Shown: in pieces, positions 10,776 through 22,474 of the stretch
Layout of the letters: each line of letters begins with the position of its first letter
How positions within the stretch are numbered: the first letter of the stretch is position 1
DNA from: Lepidonotus clava
Lineage: Eukaryota; Annelida; Polychaeta; Phyllodocida; Polynoidae
Assembly (NCBI GenBank): GCA_936440205.1
Contig: OW387141.1
Location: 45,021,307 to 45,085,306, forward strand
DNA: 64,000 nt
Direction: 5' to 3'
Program-made: the position numbers and the translations under genes
Notes under the pieces: model-generated
The model's database searches: none
Seen by the model: only the letters and a program-made list of their open reading frames with translations
Told to the model about the DNA's origin: nothing

Positions 10776-10945
10776 AGGGGTGGATCCAGGGGAGGGGGTG
10801 TCCTGGGGGTCCTGACCATACCATGGTGGACCCCTAAATCACATTAAAAAAAAGGAGAAAATGACGCACATGCTGCTAATAGTACGGTTTCAGTACTTAG
10901 CCTGTATCCTTTCTACTGAACCTCCCTTTCGAAAATATACGTACC
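10776..10945 (+). mobile_element. GGATCCAGG-type short repeat, degraded
   Basis: Begins CAGGGGTGGATCCAGGGG and continues into GGGGTGTCCTGGGGGTCC, with CCTCCCTTTCGAAAAT near 10921-10937, where the opposite end of such elements would lie. The same kind of start occurs at 15358. The right inverted repeat is not intact. Confidence 0.4.
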
Positions 10946-13796
10946 ACATTGGGAGCTGTCTTTGCCACTGGTTCTCAGCTAGGTTCACTAATAGCCTACC
11001 GTAGCAGCCCAGGAAAGTCGTTCTCCTCCACGTTCAAACCGAGGTCTTTTTTCACAAGAAAAATAAATCTGCAGCAGGGATAGACTCATATGACATAATA
11101 GAAATACATGTTCACATATTCTGTTGTTTTCTTTAAGGTATTGACAATATATATTGATGTGCATCTCTTTCACGCGAGTATTAAAATGTGACGGCATTAA
11201 TTGTGTTTAGGCCTGCCCTTAATCAAGACCTAGTTGTCATTCAAAGCACATTTTTAAATCTGGATAGTGGAGCTTCAGATTAACACATTGTAATCTATTT
11301 TGAGATGTAAACTCCTTTTCATCCGTCGACGTCAAAGGATGTACATGCATTATCTGAAAAGGGAGCTCCGTCACGGCTAGGCTAAAATAAGTTTCAATAG
11401 CTTATAACTGATCATGACATTGTCCTCAGGTGTTGCAAACAGGCACACCCAAAAATAAATGTTTTCTATGCATCATGAACCATAATTAGAGCGACTTCAG
11501 AAATACGAACGATCTTAAAAGCAATTGTATGGAAGACACATTTTGACTTTTGTATTTGAGTTTTATATCACCTTCGACCAGGAACTTGTGACGAAACCCT
11601 GACGCAAGGCCTTGGTGATGCAGGATACGCTCATACTCCATGTGTGAATTTTCAAATTACGTATTGGCAGTGATGAAGCCCCTAAGAACAAGGTACAAGA
11701 GTGAATGCGAAACAGTATATATATCCTGCATAGTGCCAACACAAAAATCTAAAGTATGTTTTTGGAAGATCAGCAATGTCTGCGGAATTGGACTTCTTCC
11801 TTTTCTTGATCTTCCACTGTTATTTAGCTGGTCTCTCGGGTTCGTATAGTTATATATCGCGTTGACAAACAATCCGACGCGGGTCACACACGCAACACGG
11901 ATGAACTGACACATTGAGCAGACTATTGAAATTAAAAAAGGTAAATCAGAATGCTATGAAATAGTTCGGGTATCAACGGATTGTATACTCAAACTGTCAT
12001 ACTACTAAATCAACCACAACCAATTGAAAGTAATATAACGCATTTTCAAGGATAGAAATGCGTTCCACAAATATTAAGAATTGATTCGCCAGTAGGTTGG
12101 CTGCAGTCTGGCATGTGGATTATTCTGTGTATGTAATTATAACTTCTTCTTTTACTGTTATTAATTGTTTGAAATGTCGCATACTCAATAAACAATGAGG
12201 GATGTCGATGAACGTTCATCACTAATAGCTTTTCATAGCCTATACTAAAAGGTCAACGGTTGCTTTCAATGTTTCTTGTGTGGATACGTTCATAACAGTT
12301 AAGCAACCAAAGTACTGACAATTCATCCCAGACTTTCGCGCTCTGCAAATGTCATGACACTGTAATGCTAGTTGTAATTTAGAAGACTAGAAAGTAATCT
12401 TATAAGCAACATCTCTTATGGCCTTTTATATCAGAGGAATCAGCCGAGGCACTACAGACTATCTACTCTCGACCCCTTATATAAAATCGACAACGTGGAA
12501 AATGATATCTGTCCTACTTCAAATCATAGAATCATTATTAATAAGTGAAATGATTGATTTCTCAATAATTCGAAAAATGCATTTTCTCCCTGAAAACATT
12601 AGTTTAGGCCGGATTGGACTTTTGGTTGGCATTGATACCTCATGGTTTTCTATATGTCTAAGTTAAAAAAAATCTTATCACTTTTGACTTGGCCATATGT
12701 AAATCATAATAGACAATCCCTTCAACCTCCTGGCATATATGCAAAAAAAGAAAATTAACGTATTATAAGGATATAGTTGATATCGTACCTCACTAACCAA
12801 ATAATAGTTTCTTGTGTTACCAACTACATAGAACAATAGGCTCCCTACTAATATAGGATGATTGGAACAGGTTTAATTATTTTCTAAGAATTTAGGATCA
12901 CCTACTTTAATTTATCTACGGGTCAAAACGTCATGTCCATGGTATTAAATTTTATGAAAGAAAACTGATATTTATAGAATTAAGAGGATAAAATCAACAG
13001 AATTACATGGTTAAAATTGTTATTCTCATTGAACCTAATTCATTTTGATTCGCTTTCAGATACAAATTGGAAATGCCAAATCAATTTGCATGAGCATCTT
13101 GTTCAACTTGACAGTATGAAAATTCCAACCAGCTTGCGGATCAGTCAGGCTTTTGTTGACGATTGGATTTCAGCAAATCCTCCCATTTCCCTTGCTCCTG
13201 TTTTTCCAGCATTTAGCCCTGCCTCCCCCTCTGCGCCGCCTTTAGTCCTTTCATGACCTAGATACCCCTTGCATAATAGGTTCTTACACCCACAAGAATC
13301 CATGGCTAATAGTGGCTACTTAAAATTTGCAAGGAGTTCTTTTATTGGCTCTCTATACATGGCACGGGAACCCCTTTGATGGTCATTTAGGTGCTGGCTG
13401 GTTTATGGTCCTACCTGCCATAAACCAGCGGCTGCAAAGCATGCTGGGATATGGATGGGAATTCCAACCTAAAATGGTGACTGATTAACAGTCCTAGTTT
13501 GAGCGCTTAGCGGACTTGGACATAACTGCAGTCTCCACAGCCCTCTCAGTATCGAAATGCCTGTTTTCCTATTGTAGGCACACACTGGGCCGTCACATCA
13601 AACGCTACTCGGCCGTGACAGAGGCTGTGCTGGGCCTGGGCAAACATAAAGAGATCAATATTGAATTATGTTGGGGTACTCTGAGAATCGGCAAATAAGC
13701 GTTTGTTTGCAGGGTCCCAGACCCTTAGTGGGATGCGAGAGGTGGATCTAAAGGGGTAGGAGGTCCTGACAGCAGCCATAGGGGGAGGATATAGGG
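10946..13796. other. no gene recognised
   Basis: AT-rich sequence with short open frames only. The best of these, at 13017-13256, follows a plausible acceptor (CGCTTTCAG, ending 13061) and reads about 64 codons with a Pro/Ala/Ser-rich end, but no matching upstream exon is visible. Confidence 0.35.
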
Positions 13797-14107
13797 TATG
13801 GACTGTATTCTACCTAACGATTGCTGTGGAAAGTAAGGTTTAATGTTATAATATCATTAGAACGGATTTTAGAGGATCTTTTTTAATAGTATGTGGGATG
13901 TATGGTTTCAAACCATGTTTTGGGGGAAAAGAAAAAAAAGAAAAGAAAAACTTTAGAAATTAGTATGTGGAATAAAGGCTTATTGTCGACATTTCACTAG
14001 GCGATTTTGAATACTTTGAATTTAGTAATTTGCATGCCTATTATTAGCCTTTATCCCTGGTAGAAGTTTTCGGAGTCGCAACCAAAATCGGCTAGTGGAA
14101 TACAACC
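13797..14107. mobile_element. diverged MITE, TGTATTCCAC family
   Basis: Left end GACTGTATTCTAC (near 13800) and right end GTGGAATACAACC (near 14095) are degenerate inverted repeats. The right side, ATCGGCTAGTGGAATACA, and an internal TAGTATGTGGGATGTATGG are shared with the elements at 18035-18765 and 26499-26936. The TTAA flanks are no longer exact. Confidence 0.5.
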
Positions 14108-14309
14108 TAGAAGAATAGAGGTCTATGGTGCTATTGGCTTGCAAAGTGATGTCAACATGTCTACAAGCTAGAGATGGGAGAATTTAAAGTGGCGTACGAG
14201 AGGACAGGCAATGGCAGCCTTTGCCGTTACATGTGCCTACTACGTCCATGGTATGGTGAGAGAATTTCCCCACAATTATATTTACCATCAAGATGATTAG
14301 CTGTACCTT

Positions 14310-14790
14310 ACCTTATCTTACCTCTTCATTTCCCCCTTTTTCTAACTATGGCCAGTTCTTTCTGTTCATGTTATTAGTTTCTATCATTAGACCCTCTCTT
14401 TCTTGTTTATACATATAAAAGTGACTGGGTTTCACAGCTTTTTAGCTTTATTACCTGTACTAAATGTCTTGACCTCCTAATGTTTCTCCTGTCACCTATT
14501 ATCGTTTCATTCTGTTCATAAGCTCATATTCCTTTCCCTTAACTTAGCAGCCTATGCTGACATTCTCGATATCTAGCTTTCCCTCCTTACTTACCTCCCT
14601 TTTCTTACCAATCCATACATTGCTGTATTCCCTCTACTCAATTAGCCTTCCCTCCTTTCTTACACTAATACCTCTCTATTTCCAATCTTTATTGATAATC
14701 TCCCTTACACAGGTCCTTCTCTTTCTCAATCCTTATTCCACATTTTGTATTTTTCTTTCCACTCTGGCTTTTGCTACTCACTAAAAGTAG
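14310..14790 (+). repeat. pyrimidine-rich stretch
   Basis: Plus-strand C/T bias throughout (CTTACC, CCCTCC, TTTCCC words) without a fixed repeat unit. It opens a frame at 14554-14784 that is Leu/Ser/Pro-rich by composition; I do not call it a gene. Confidence 0.5.
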
Positions 14791-14969
14791 GCGGAATCTG
14801 AAATATTGATCTGGAGGCTCACTAATAAGCTCCCCGTCTAACCGTGGATATCTGACTTAGCCCCTGATTGATTGGTGCCGGCTGGGGGCCTTCATTAGCT
14901 CGTTAATCCTGCTGCTCACTATACAGCCTGAATCCAGCCCAGTGTGGGCGGCACGTGCTGAGAGCCGAG

Positions 14970-15345
14970 AGGGGCCGAGCAGCTCCGAGCAGCTCCGAGC
15001 AGCTCCGAGCAGCTCCGAGCAGCTCCGAGCAGCTCCGAGCAGTTCCGAATGGCTCTGAAAAGCTCTGAGTGGTTCGGAGCATTTTCAAAAATATCTGAGA
15101 AGCTCTGAGCAGCTCCAGAAACCATGAGCAGCCTCAAGCAGTTTTGAGCTGCTCCAAGGAGCCTTGGGCAGCTTCAAATAGCCCCGAACAGCTCCAACCA
15201 GGTCCAAGCAGCTTTGAGCAGGTCCAAACAGCTGCGAGCGGTTCCGAGTAGTTGCAAGCAATTCCGAGCAGCTCTACACAGCTCTGAGCAGCTGCAATCA
15301 ACCTCGAGCAGCCCTGAGCAACTCCGAGCTCATCTAATAGGATCT
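14970..15345. repeat. decamer minisatellite, consensus GAGCAGCTCC
   Basis: About seven perfect or near-perfect tandem copies of the 10-bp unit lie at 14978-15045, then the same unit continues in degenerate form (GAGCAGTTCC, GAGCAGCTTC, AACAGCTCCA and others) to about 15345. Three units make ten codons, so all frames stay open and give Cys-Ser-Glu-Leu-Leu-Gly-Ala-Ala-Arg-type repeats; these are artefacts. Confidence 0.8.
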
Positions 15346-15357
15346 TTACCATCGTCC

Positions 15358-15502
15358 AGTGGCGGATCCAGGATTTTTAAAAGGGGGGCGTGCTATTGGA
15401 AAAATATTCCTCAATAACTTTTTGGCAGAATTTCACATTGAAAAATTGGCCAAAAACGAAGGGGGCACACGCCCCCGCTCTCCCCTCTAAATTCACTACT
15501 GG
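15358..15502 (+). mobile_element. short GGATCCAGG-type element (about 145 bp)
   Basis: Starts CAGTGGCGGATCCAGG, then AAAAGGGGGGCG. It ends CGCCCCCGCTCTCCCCTC followed by TAAATTCACTACTG, an inverted, diverged form of the start. This arrangement is common in invertebrate non-autonomous DNA transposons. I see no exact target-site duplication. Confidence 0.5.
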
Positions 15503-16540
15503 CACGTCCATGCCATTTGCCCATTGCTGCGGACAAAACAGGTACACGTATGAATACATCTATACAAGGAAGCAAAGTTTAAACGCGCTGGTGTAAAGTT
15601 ACATACTTATCTTAAAACAATATTACCTTGTTAAGTCAAACAACGAAGGCAACAAGCACAGAGCCCATTTCTCGAAATACACAGAAAATATTGAGCCGCT
15701 TATAGTATCTCAAATTATGTAGAAAGATGGCACCAGTGTGGAGTGGTGATAGTTATTGTTGGGTGACGTAGATTAATTAGCTTCTGTTGCTGGATAATTG
15801 AAAATGTAATCATGAGTTTAACGTGGGTCAAATACCGACAAATCATTCAAAGCCCTCCTCAGCTTGTGTCAAATATATATAAATATGTATATACTAAATA
15901 TCAAGATATTACAAATGCATATACATGCCACCAAACCATCCACACCTCCTCTTACTGCCCCCCCCCCCGCTCCCCACCCCCGCCTTAGTCCCCCCGGGTT
16001 GTCAGAGCTGACAGGCCGCCCACATACCCCTCCCATACTTTGGCTAATCCCAGGCCGTATTAATGTCGGCCCCCTAGAGGATCGGTACAGACGACTGAAG
16101 GAGGAGTCTTCGGGGGAATATTCATCACGAAAGGTAGGCCTTGACTAGGTGAGGACTTGGCAGTAATTAGGACGAAGCGAAGTAGGCTATAATTATTCAT
16201 CTGTTAATGTAATTTGGTTCCAGTGTCATCCTATATTTGTAATAAGATAAGCAATTATCTTATTATGATAAAAAGTTATTCTAGCTAAATTTTCGCTCCT
16301 AAATTTATACTCTTGTGCAATCTTTAGATATTCTAATTAGAGGACGGCCAACCTGGACCCAACATCTTCGGATCTAAGAGTAAATTAAAAGAAAGTAGGA
16401 AACCGTAAACCATCAGGCTTTACAAAATAAGATAGGAAAATGTATACCAACATTTGAATGTGTCCTTCAAGGAGGTGCCCGGAGAGTCAGCAGTCACAGT
16501 TAGTTTCGTCGAAGCCATGAAGCGACAACACAGTGCAAAT
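15503..16540. other. no gene recognised
   Basis: Includes a C run (15958-15968) in a GC-rich patch (15940-16075) and otherwise AT-rich sequence. No supportable gene. Confidence 0.4.
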
Positions 16541-16550
16541 GGATTGACTT

Positions 16551-16795
16551 GTGCAAGTAGTATATAGAAATGAACATAATGGTGCAAGTAGTATATAGAA
16601 ATGCACATAATGGTGCAAGTAGTGTATAAACATGCACATAATGGTGCAAGTAGTATAAAGAAATACACATAATGGTGCAAGTAGTATATAGAAATGCACA
16701 TAATGGTGCAAGTAGTATATAGAAATGCACATAATGGTGCAAGTAGTAGTTGGAAATGCACGCAATGGTGCAAGTAGTATATAGAAATGGGGATT
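16551..16795. repeat. 31-bp tandem repeat, eight copies
   Basis: GTGCAAGTAG starts at 16551, 16582, 16613, 16644 and so on, an exact 31-bp period for about eight units. Each unit reads GTGCAAGTAGTATATAGAAA followed by TGCACATAATG, with a few substitutions. Because 31 is not a multiple of three and the reverse unit lacks stops, all three minus-strand frames are open across the array; the resulting Tyr/His/Leu-rich frames are not genes. Confidence 0.9.
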
Positions 16796-16888
16796 TGAAA
16801 CAGTTTGGCCATGTACATTGTACATCCTGTACACAAGACTTGTTTTGTATGAGTCATATAAGCAATAGGTCTATCATAAAACACTTAG

Positions 16889-17311
16889 GGGTGACGTCAA
16901 AATTCCCCACAGCTGGTCGCAGCCAGTGGTCAGTGAAAAAGCAGCATGTAACCACCACTCTGTGTACTGAGGGTCACGACCTGCTGCCATTGGCTGCAGC
17001 CAGATAGGAAGGGGGTTCAGACACTGTCTTAATGACCCTAAATGACCTCATTAACCCATTAATTAATTATCTAATTAGTCCTAACGAGGTGATTAAGATA
17101 TGTAATGTATACAAACATAAAAGGAAAGTTGCATGTTATCTTTCTCACCAATCATTATATTGAAAACAAGCCCTTTCTTGCACGATTAAAGAGATTTCAA
17201 TGGGCTGTAGAAGGCTGCAGCCAGTCGTGTCACATGAGGGTTATAACCAGCATCTTGCTGCAGCCTACCACAGCAGCTCAAGGTCGCAGCCTCTGAATTT
17301 TGACGTCACCC
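16889..17311. mobile_element. MITE with 17-bp inverted repeats (423 bp)
   Basis: GGGTGACGTCAAAATTC (16889-16905) is perfectly repeated inverted at 17295-17311. CTTAG lies directly outside both ends (16884-16888 and 17312-17316), giving a 4-5 bp target duplication. Subterminal words GGTCGCAGCC and GGCTGCAGCC recur at both sides. There is no transposase frame. Confidence 0.8.
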
Positions 17312-17316
17312 CTTAG

Positions 17317-18032
17317 TGTAGTCTTTAAGCACTACACTGCTTACATTGGTCTCACAAATTGCCATGGGAATTTATACTATCGTACCCATGGCATAAAATT
17401 GGTTTATGGAAAAGGGACTTTGAAGTTGTTGCCAACACAGTCCAACTAAATAGGTAACGTCGTGTACTTACCAATTGTGCATACATGATGTCACGTATAT
17501 GGCCAGTTAGTCTCAGGCTTCTGGTGAGCAAGAGACAGAAATGACAGGGGAATAGGAAGAGTTTCTATACATTTCTCTTTTCTTGGAAGATATTAGGGTG
17601 GAAACTACTTAATTAAACAATCGGGACATGTAACAAATTGTGAATACTGTTTCAGATTTGACGCATAGGGCAAATGCACAGCAACAAAAAATACATGAAA
17701 CAGTGACTGGCATTTCGAGGGTGATCAAAGGGCTCTTGAAAAGATATTTAATGCTGATTCATCGTTTTGGAAAACTCACATCACAAAGCGCTCTTAACAT
17801 CACCAGCATAACTACACCGCCCTTGATCATAGCAGTTGGTGAGTTAAGATCTATAAGGTACCCCAGGCCTACATAGAGATAGGACTGTCAGAGGTGTCAT
17901 CTGATCGACCAGACTGGACAAGGCCACCAACAGGTGCGAGGGGCCTTCATACTGGAGGTGTCGGGGAGATCAAAGGTAGGCCTGAAACAGGGGGCCTTTG
18001 ATGGGATGGGGGGACTTCAAAGGGAACAGGCG
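17317..18032. other. no gene recognised
   Basis: No supportable feature. Confidence 0.4.
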
Positions 18033-18034
18033 GA

Positions 18035-18765
18035 GGTCTGTATGGTCCATGCTCCCTTAGGGTGGGCAGGTGGGCAGCTCGCCTGACGAACTCACCTGGA
18101 GGTTGTGCTTTACTGTCTGATTATCTTTGTGATTTAGGATTTTGCCATGGGGAAAAAACGGCTGGTTCTAGACATGTTATGTATCGTTAGAAAGAATGTT
18201 GAATTTGCTTATGGTATGTGGTGTGTATGGGTTTCTTTTGAAGATTCTTATGTAAATTGAGGAACTGTTAGTTCATGCTCTCTTGGGGAGGGCAGGTGGG
18301 CAGCTCGCCTGACGAACTTGCGTGAAGGTTCTGTTCAACTGTCCGATTATCTTTCTGATTTTAGACTTTGCCATGGGAAATAACGGCTGGTTATAGACAT
18401 GGTATGTATCGTTATAAAGAATTTTGAATTTTCTAATAGTATGTGGCATGTATGGGTTTCTCTAATAGTTCTTATGGAAATTAAGGAATTGTAAGTTCAT
18501 GATCTATTAGGGACGGCAGGTGATCAACTCGCCTGCTGAACTTGCCTGAAGGTTCTGTTCTACTGTTCGATTATCTTTCTGATTTTAAACTTTGGAAATA
18601 ACGGCTGGTTATAGACAGGTTATATATCGTGAAACAGGATTTTGAGTTATTTTTGAACGGTATAAAGGTAAGAAGCATCATTCATTGGGTTCTATATTTG
18701 TTCTTATAAGAATAAGAAATTGATTAATTTTCGGGAGCAAAAAAATCGTCCAGTGGAATACAGAC
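18035..18765. mobile_element. MITE of the TGTATTCCAC family with an internal triplication
   Basis: The right end CCAGTGGAATACAGACCTAA (ending about 18770) matches the family at 14107 and 26936; the left end GGTCTGTATGGTCCATG (18035) is a poorer match. Inside, a unit of about 225 bp is repeated three times: the shared word near CATG(C/A)TC starts at 18048, 18275 and 18498. Each unit contains GGCAGGTG...CTCGCCTG, then CTG.TTATCTTTCTGATTT and a GTATGTGG.ATGTATGGGTTTCT block. Confidence 0.6.
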
Positions 18766-19999
18766 CTAACGAGTATAGAAGTGATGCTGACCGGGTACTA
18801 TGTGTTTTATATAAGCGTAGTACTCCTCTATATTCATACCATTGATTAAGCCTTTGAATGTGTGTTCATAAAAGATGCAAAAACATCTTAAAGAGTTTCC
18901 TAGGAGATGAAGAGTGTTCGTTGTCTAAGGCAATGCAACCAAAACCATCTCATAGATAAGGTTTTCAGGAGAACACTGTTCATATTCAAGAAAATATTGA
19001 AGCCGGTTTCATAATTCAGGATTATAATTGCCACTTTGATAACAACTGCCTTCACCATGGCACCCTGCTGAGATTTGACTCTAATTGACTCCTTCTTCCT
19101 AAGCCCCCTAATATAACAGGGCCTAAAATACTGAAGCCAAGGTCATGGTTCGTTTAGGTAATTGCCTCCACCTAGTTGTCCTCACGCACACCGATGCAAC
19201 GCCCCCGACCTGCAGATCCGCTTTAAGGATTTACAAACTTTGTCATCCAATTATTCCACTGTCTTTAGAAAGGTTACGTCTTAACTTAGATACACTTAAC
19301 ATAAGACATGAATCAGTGGGAGGCGCTTGATTGTAGAAGTGGTTATATATTTGAGAAAAAAAAACTTTAGATGCGTACCCAAAGCGAAGCTACTCCTCCA
19401 CAATTATAATCTTCAAGTGGCTTACTTCGGGGGCGACTATAAACTGAAGACACTTAATTTACTAAATGCAATCAATTGCAGAATTTGGCATCTAGACAAC
19501 ATTATAAGTACGTTATGAATTAGATATCATACTTTGTCATTCAATGCTCCGTGTCTGCAGAGTAGTGTGGAAAATCAAATTTTGGCATACAGTGTCTTTT
19601 TTTTTCCAACCAAAGGTTTTGCTAATATCATAAATACTAACAATCACTACATTTTAACGGAAGCTCAGCAGTCAATCATGTCAGTGCCGAGACCTAGGGT
19701 GTACTTAGTCAGACACACAAACGCTATTCTAGCACGTCTTACTTAATCGCTTTACCAGTTTTATAGCCTGATGAGCTTGACTGCCAGACTTGTTGGTAAT
19801 TCCCCAAACCTTATCTCTAAAGTGGAGTGCCCTTTTCAAGGACCTAATATCATTATGAGCATATCTACAATACCGTCACGTGCATGAGTCAATAATCTCA
19901 GGGTCTGAAACCTAGTTTACACAGCGCGATTCTAATGGGGCCATTATGAAGGACTTTTAAAACAAATAGCCGGACGAAAATCCGCTATTTGCTATCTCA
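18766..19999. other. no gene recognised; short hairpin before the candidate gene
   Basis: Nothing recognisable to about 19900. Just upstream of the candidate ATG at 20000, AATAGCCGGAC...GTCCGGC-like sequence (AATAGCCGGACGAAAATCCG, 19965-19984, then CTATTT) can form a small imperfect hairpin. Confidence 0.35.
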
Positions 20000-20391
20000 A
20001 TGGCGGATCTTTCCAGTATGTATGTTGACCTGTAAGTATAGTTTTTTTGGTCACTGACGACCATTTTATGTTTCTTGTGTTGATTATTAATAATGTTACC
20101 TTTGTTTTTCCCTTATGCATATCAACTGATGTGGTCCATCGCGTTTTCTTTTTCAGATACTTGCCAAAATCCAAACATAATGATTATATGATGTTGCTGC
20201 GCAATTCTCATGAGAATGCTGCAGCAACCATCACAAAGATACTGAATGATCAGCCGTCGCTCATGGTGGCATATAGTCCTCACCCCCAAATCGTTCTGTG
20301 GAAACAAGGCTTTAAAGCCTCGTTAGTGCCACGCGCTATGACCCGTAAAATAAGGCATATGCTGAACACAATGGAGGCAAAACACATGTGA
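20000..20391 (+). CDS. candidate two-exon small host gene (88 codons), function unknown
   Basis: ATGGCGGATC begins at 20000. Exon 1 (20000-20031) meets a strong donor, GTAAGTATAG, and the intron 20032-20156 (125 bp) has a branch-like AACTGAT and ends GTTTTCTTTTTCAG. Exon 2 (20157-20391) continues in phase: 32 plus 235 bases gives exactly 89 codons including TGA. The predicted protein starts MADLSSMYVDLYLPKSKH, has no signal peptide or membrane segment, and ends in a basic stretch (KASLVPRAMTRKIRHML). I recognise no domain. The clean phase and splice signals are seen; that it is a real gene is inferred. It could instead be an exon pair of a longer gene, or chance. No AATAAA is evident close downstream. 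Confidence 0.4.
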
Positions 20392-21640
20392 AGGCTCAAC
20401 AAAAGCGGCTCCCCTTCAGCACCTCTAAAGCACCCGGCTAAATACCCCCTCTGAAAGGCCGCCAGACCCATCACCACAATTTACGGTCAGATGATAATTT
20501 TTCACTCCCCTATGAGCCTGGAGGAGCTCCTGAGCCTTACAGAAATTCCATCGGATGGCACTTTAGGAAGGTTTAGTTGACACCTCGTGAATGGAAGGAG
20601 CGCCGCTCACTTGGCCAGAAGAGGTCTTAGCGTCGGAAAGGGGGAATAATCGTTCGATTTGCCGTAAATCACTCGTTATTGATACAATCAATAGGAAACA
20701 CGAGCCGCGGTGTTTCCTGGGGCCGTGAATCGAACCCGCCACCTCCAGCCTCTGAGTCGGTCCCGGAGACCGGCAGGAGTCAAAGCGGTGTCGGGTGTTG
20801 CAGGGCTGGAGAACACGTGCAGCGCACGTGCAATGCACACGTGTGCACAGCGAGTGGAAAAGGCTTGGGTATTTATATGTATTATTTTTTGTTGCGAGAC
20901 CTCAAAATTGTTATTTCTGTGACGCGGCAAGTGATATAGCCATTCTATATCCATGGTTCCCTGGATCTGCTGACGCCTCACTATACAAAGCAGGGGACTA
21001 ACAGTTACATTTCAGTCGCTCACTTGCCACTAAGCTACTTGCATCTTGACATTGTTAAACCTAAGAGTCGATGTAATAGGAGGATAAGATCAATTTTCGC
21101 TCTATTCATTCATGTCCAAACTAATCACCTTGTTACAAGTTATTTCCTATATTCACCATGTTTACCAATTACGTCTAGCAAGCAGCAAATGTATATTATG
21201 TGTGTATGCCATGATTTAGCATCGTGGGATAAATATAAATAGGCAATAGGAATATCAATAAAATAATGTCATGTTTTTCCTTCTCAGAGAGTAGCGCAGA
21301 CAAGAATGACGCATTCTAATCACATTGTGTGACCGTCTCTGTCACTGATACGTCGCATTTTGGCTGGTATGTAATCTACAGGTGTAGCAAACATACTGGT
21401 ACAATTGGCTTACTCCTTGGCAACCATTGAAACAAAAAGTACAAAGCAAAATGTTTTCATTTATAGGCTTCTTGCACAAAGATTCACATAATGCTATGTA
21501 AGTAATCTAAAAATGATTTAAATGGAAAGAAAATGGAAAAATTCCAAGATACCAATCATCTATGTAGGAAAGAAAAATATATTTGTGAATCTCCTAAACT
21601 CTGGGCTATTCAGTACTCCCCTTACTCTAAATGTTTTAGG
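20392..21640. other. no gene recognised
   Basis: A CpG-rich patch near 20700-20850 contains a GGTTCGATTC word on the minus strand that resembles a pol III B box, but the sequence does not fold as a tRNA. The rest is AT-rich. Confidence 0.4.
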
Positions 21641-21684
21641 AAGGGGAATTCCTTTATATGAGTAAGTGGGGTTCCCCCAAGGGC

Positions 21685-22105
21685 TGGAGTTATACGCGCG
21701 GGCATCTGAGGAGATGGCCGCGCGCACAGAATTTCTTCTACACGCGGGTGTAAGGTCCGCGTGTACTGGTAGCACTGTACGCGCGGGGTTGTGTCCGCGT
21801 ACACAAGGGTGCTTATAGACGCGGACGTAGCCCATTTTCTTCACCATTATTTGATTTGAAAATTGTATTTTAATCGGGGGCACAGCCCCCGAACCCCCAT
21901 TCTTTTTATAAAAAGTTTGTCTAGGTTTGATCTTTGCACATTAAAAGGTCCTATATACGTCCGCGTATTTAGTGATAAGTATATACGCGACGTCCGCGTA
22001 TATAAGGTGTTGGATATGGGCGACATTCCATGAAATAGGTCCGCGTATATAAGAAATATCATATGCGCGATGGTCGCGTGCGCGACTGTCGCGCATATAG
22101 TCACC
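21685..22105. repeat. CpG-rich dispersed motif cluster, GTCCGCGTATATA
   Basis: GTCCGCGT followed by alternating A/T occurs repeatedly (about 21757, 21796, 21959, 21990, 22039), with inverted forms such as TACGCGCGG and GACGCGGAC. Similar CGCG-containing words (GCGCGATGGTCGCG, GCGCGACTGTCGCG) close the cluster near 22065-22100. In the middle is GGGGGCACAGCCCCC, a perfect hairpin. The layout resembles subterminal repeats of a DNA transposon, but I find no terminal inverted repeats. Confidence 0.5.
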
Positions 22106-22342
22106 CCCTCCCCCAAGAACTTCCCTTGTGACGTCACGTAGTTGGAAATTTCCCTTAAAGAATTTGCTCTAAACCATTAGAACGTGATCTAAATGACATG
22201 CTGAAGCAATTTAATTGATAAACCTAGGCCTGTAGTTATGTGCTAGGTTTCTTCTAATTGTTTCCCAGACGTTGTGCACAACAGGTCCCCTATACGCACC
22301 CCTCCCGACTAACCTCCCACCCCCTCCCCCACCCCCCCAGCA

Positions 22343-22474
22343 GACCCCGAGCCAGAGGCCCCATAGAGAACCCTATCAGAGCGGCGCAGGCCATGGATGG
22401 ATAGACCCCCATGGTCGGGGCGGGCCGGAGGAGGCCCTGGAGGCCCAGGGATGATTAGCCTGGGTCCAGGAGGG
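22343..22474 (+). other. possible Pro/Gly-rich exon (weak)
   Basis: A long C-rich polypyrimidine tract ends CCACCCCCCCAG at 22342, and GGGGGTAAGC supplies a donor near 22474. Two frames are open for part of the interval, one Gly/Pro-rich (GGGPGGPGMISLGPGGG). No frame is open across the whole segment from the acceptor together with an obvious partner exon, so this may be only GC-rich sequence. Confidence 0.15.

Noticed and set aside
16420-16884. 154-codon minus-strand protein
   Set aside because: Produced by the stop-free 31-bp tandem repeat.
20695-20800. tRNA gene on the minus strand
   Set aside because: GGTTCGATTC looks like a T arm, but the flanking bases do not pair as a T stem and no acceptor stem can be formed.
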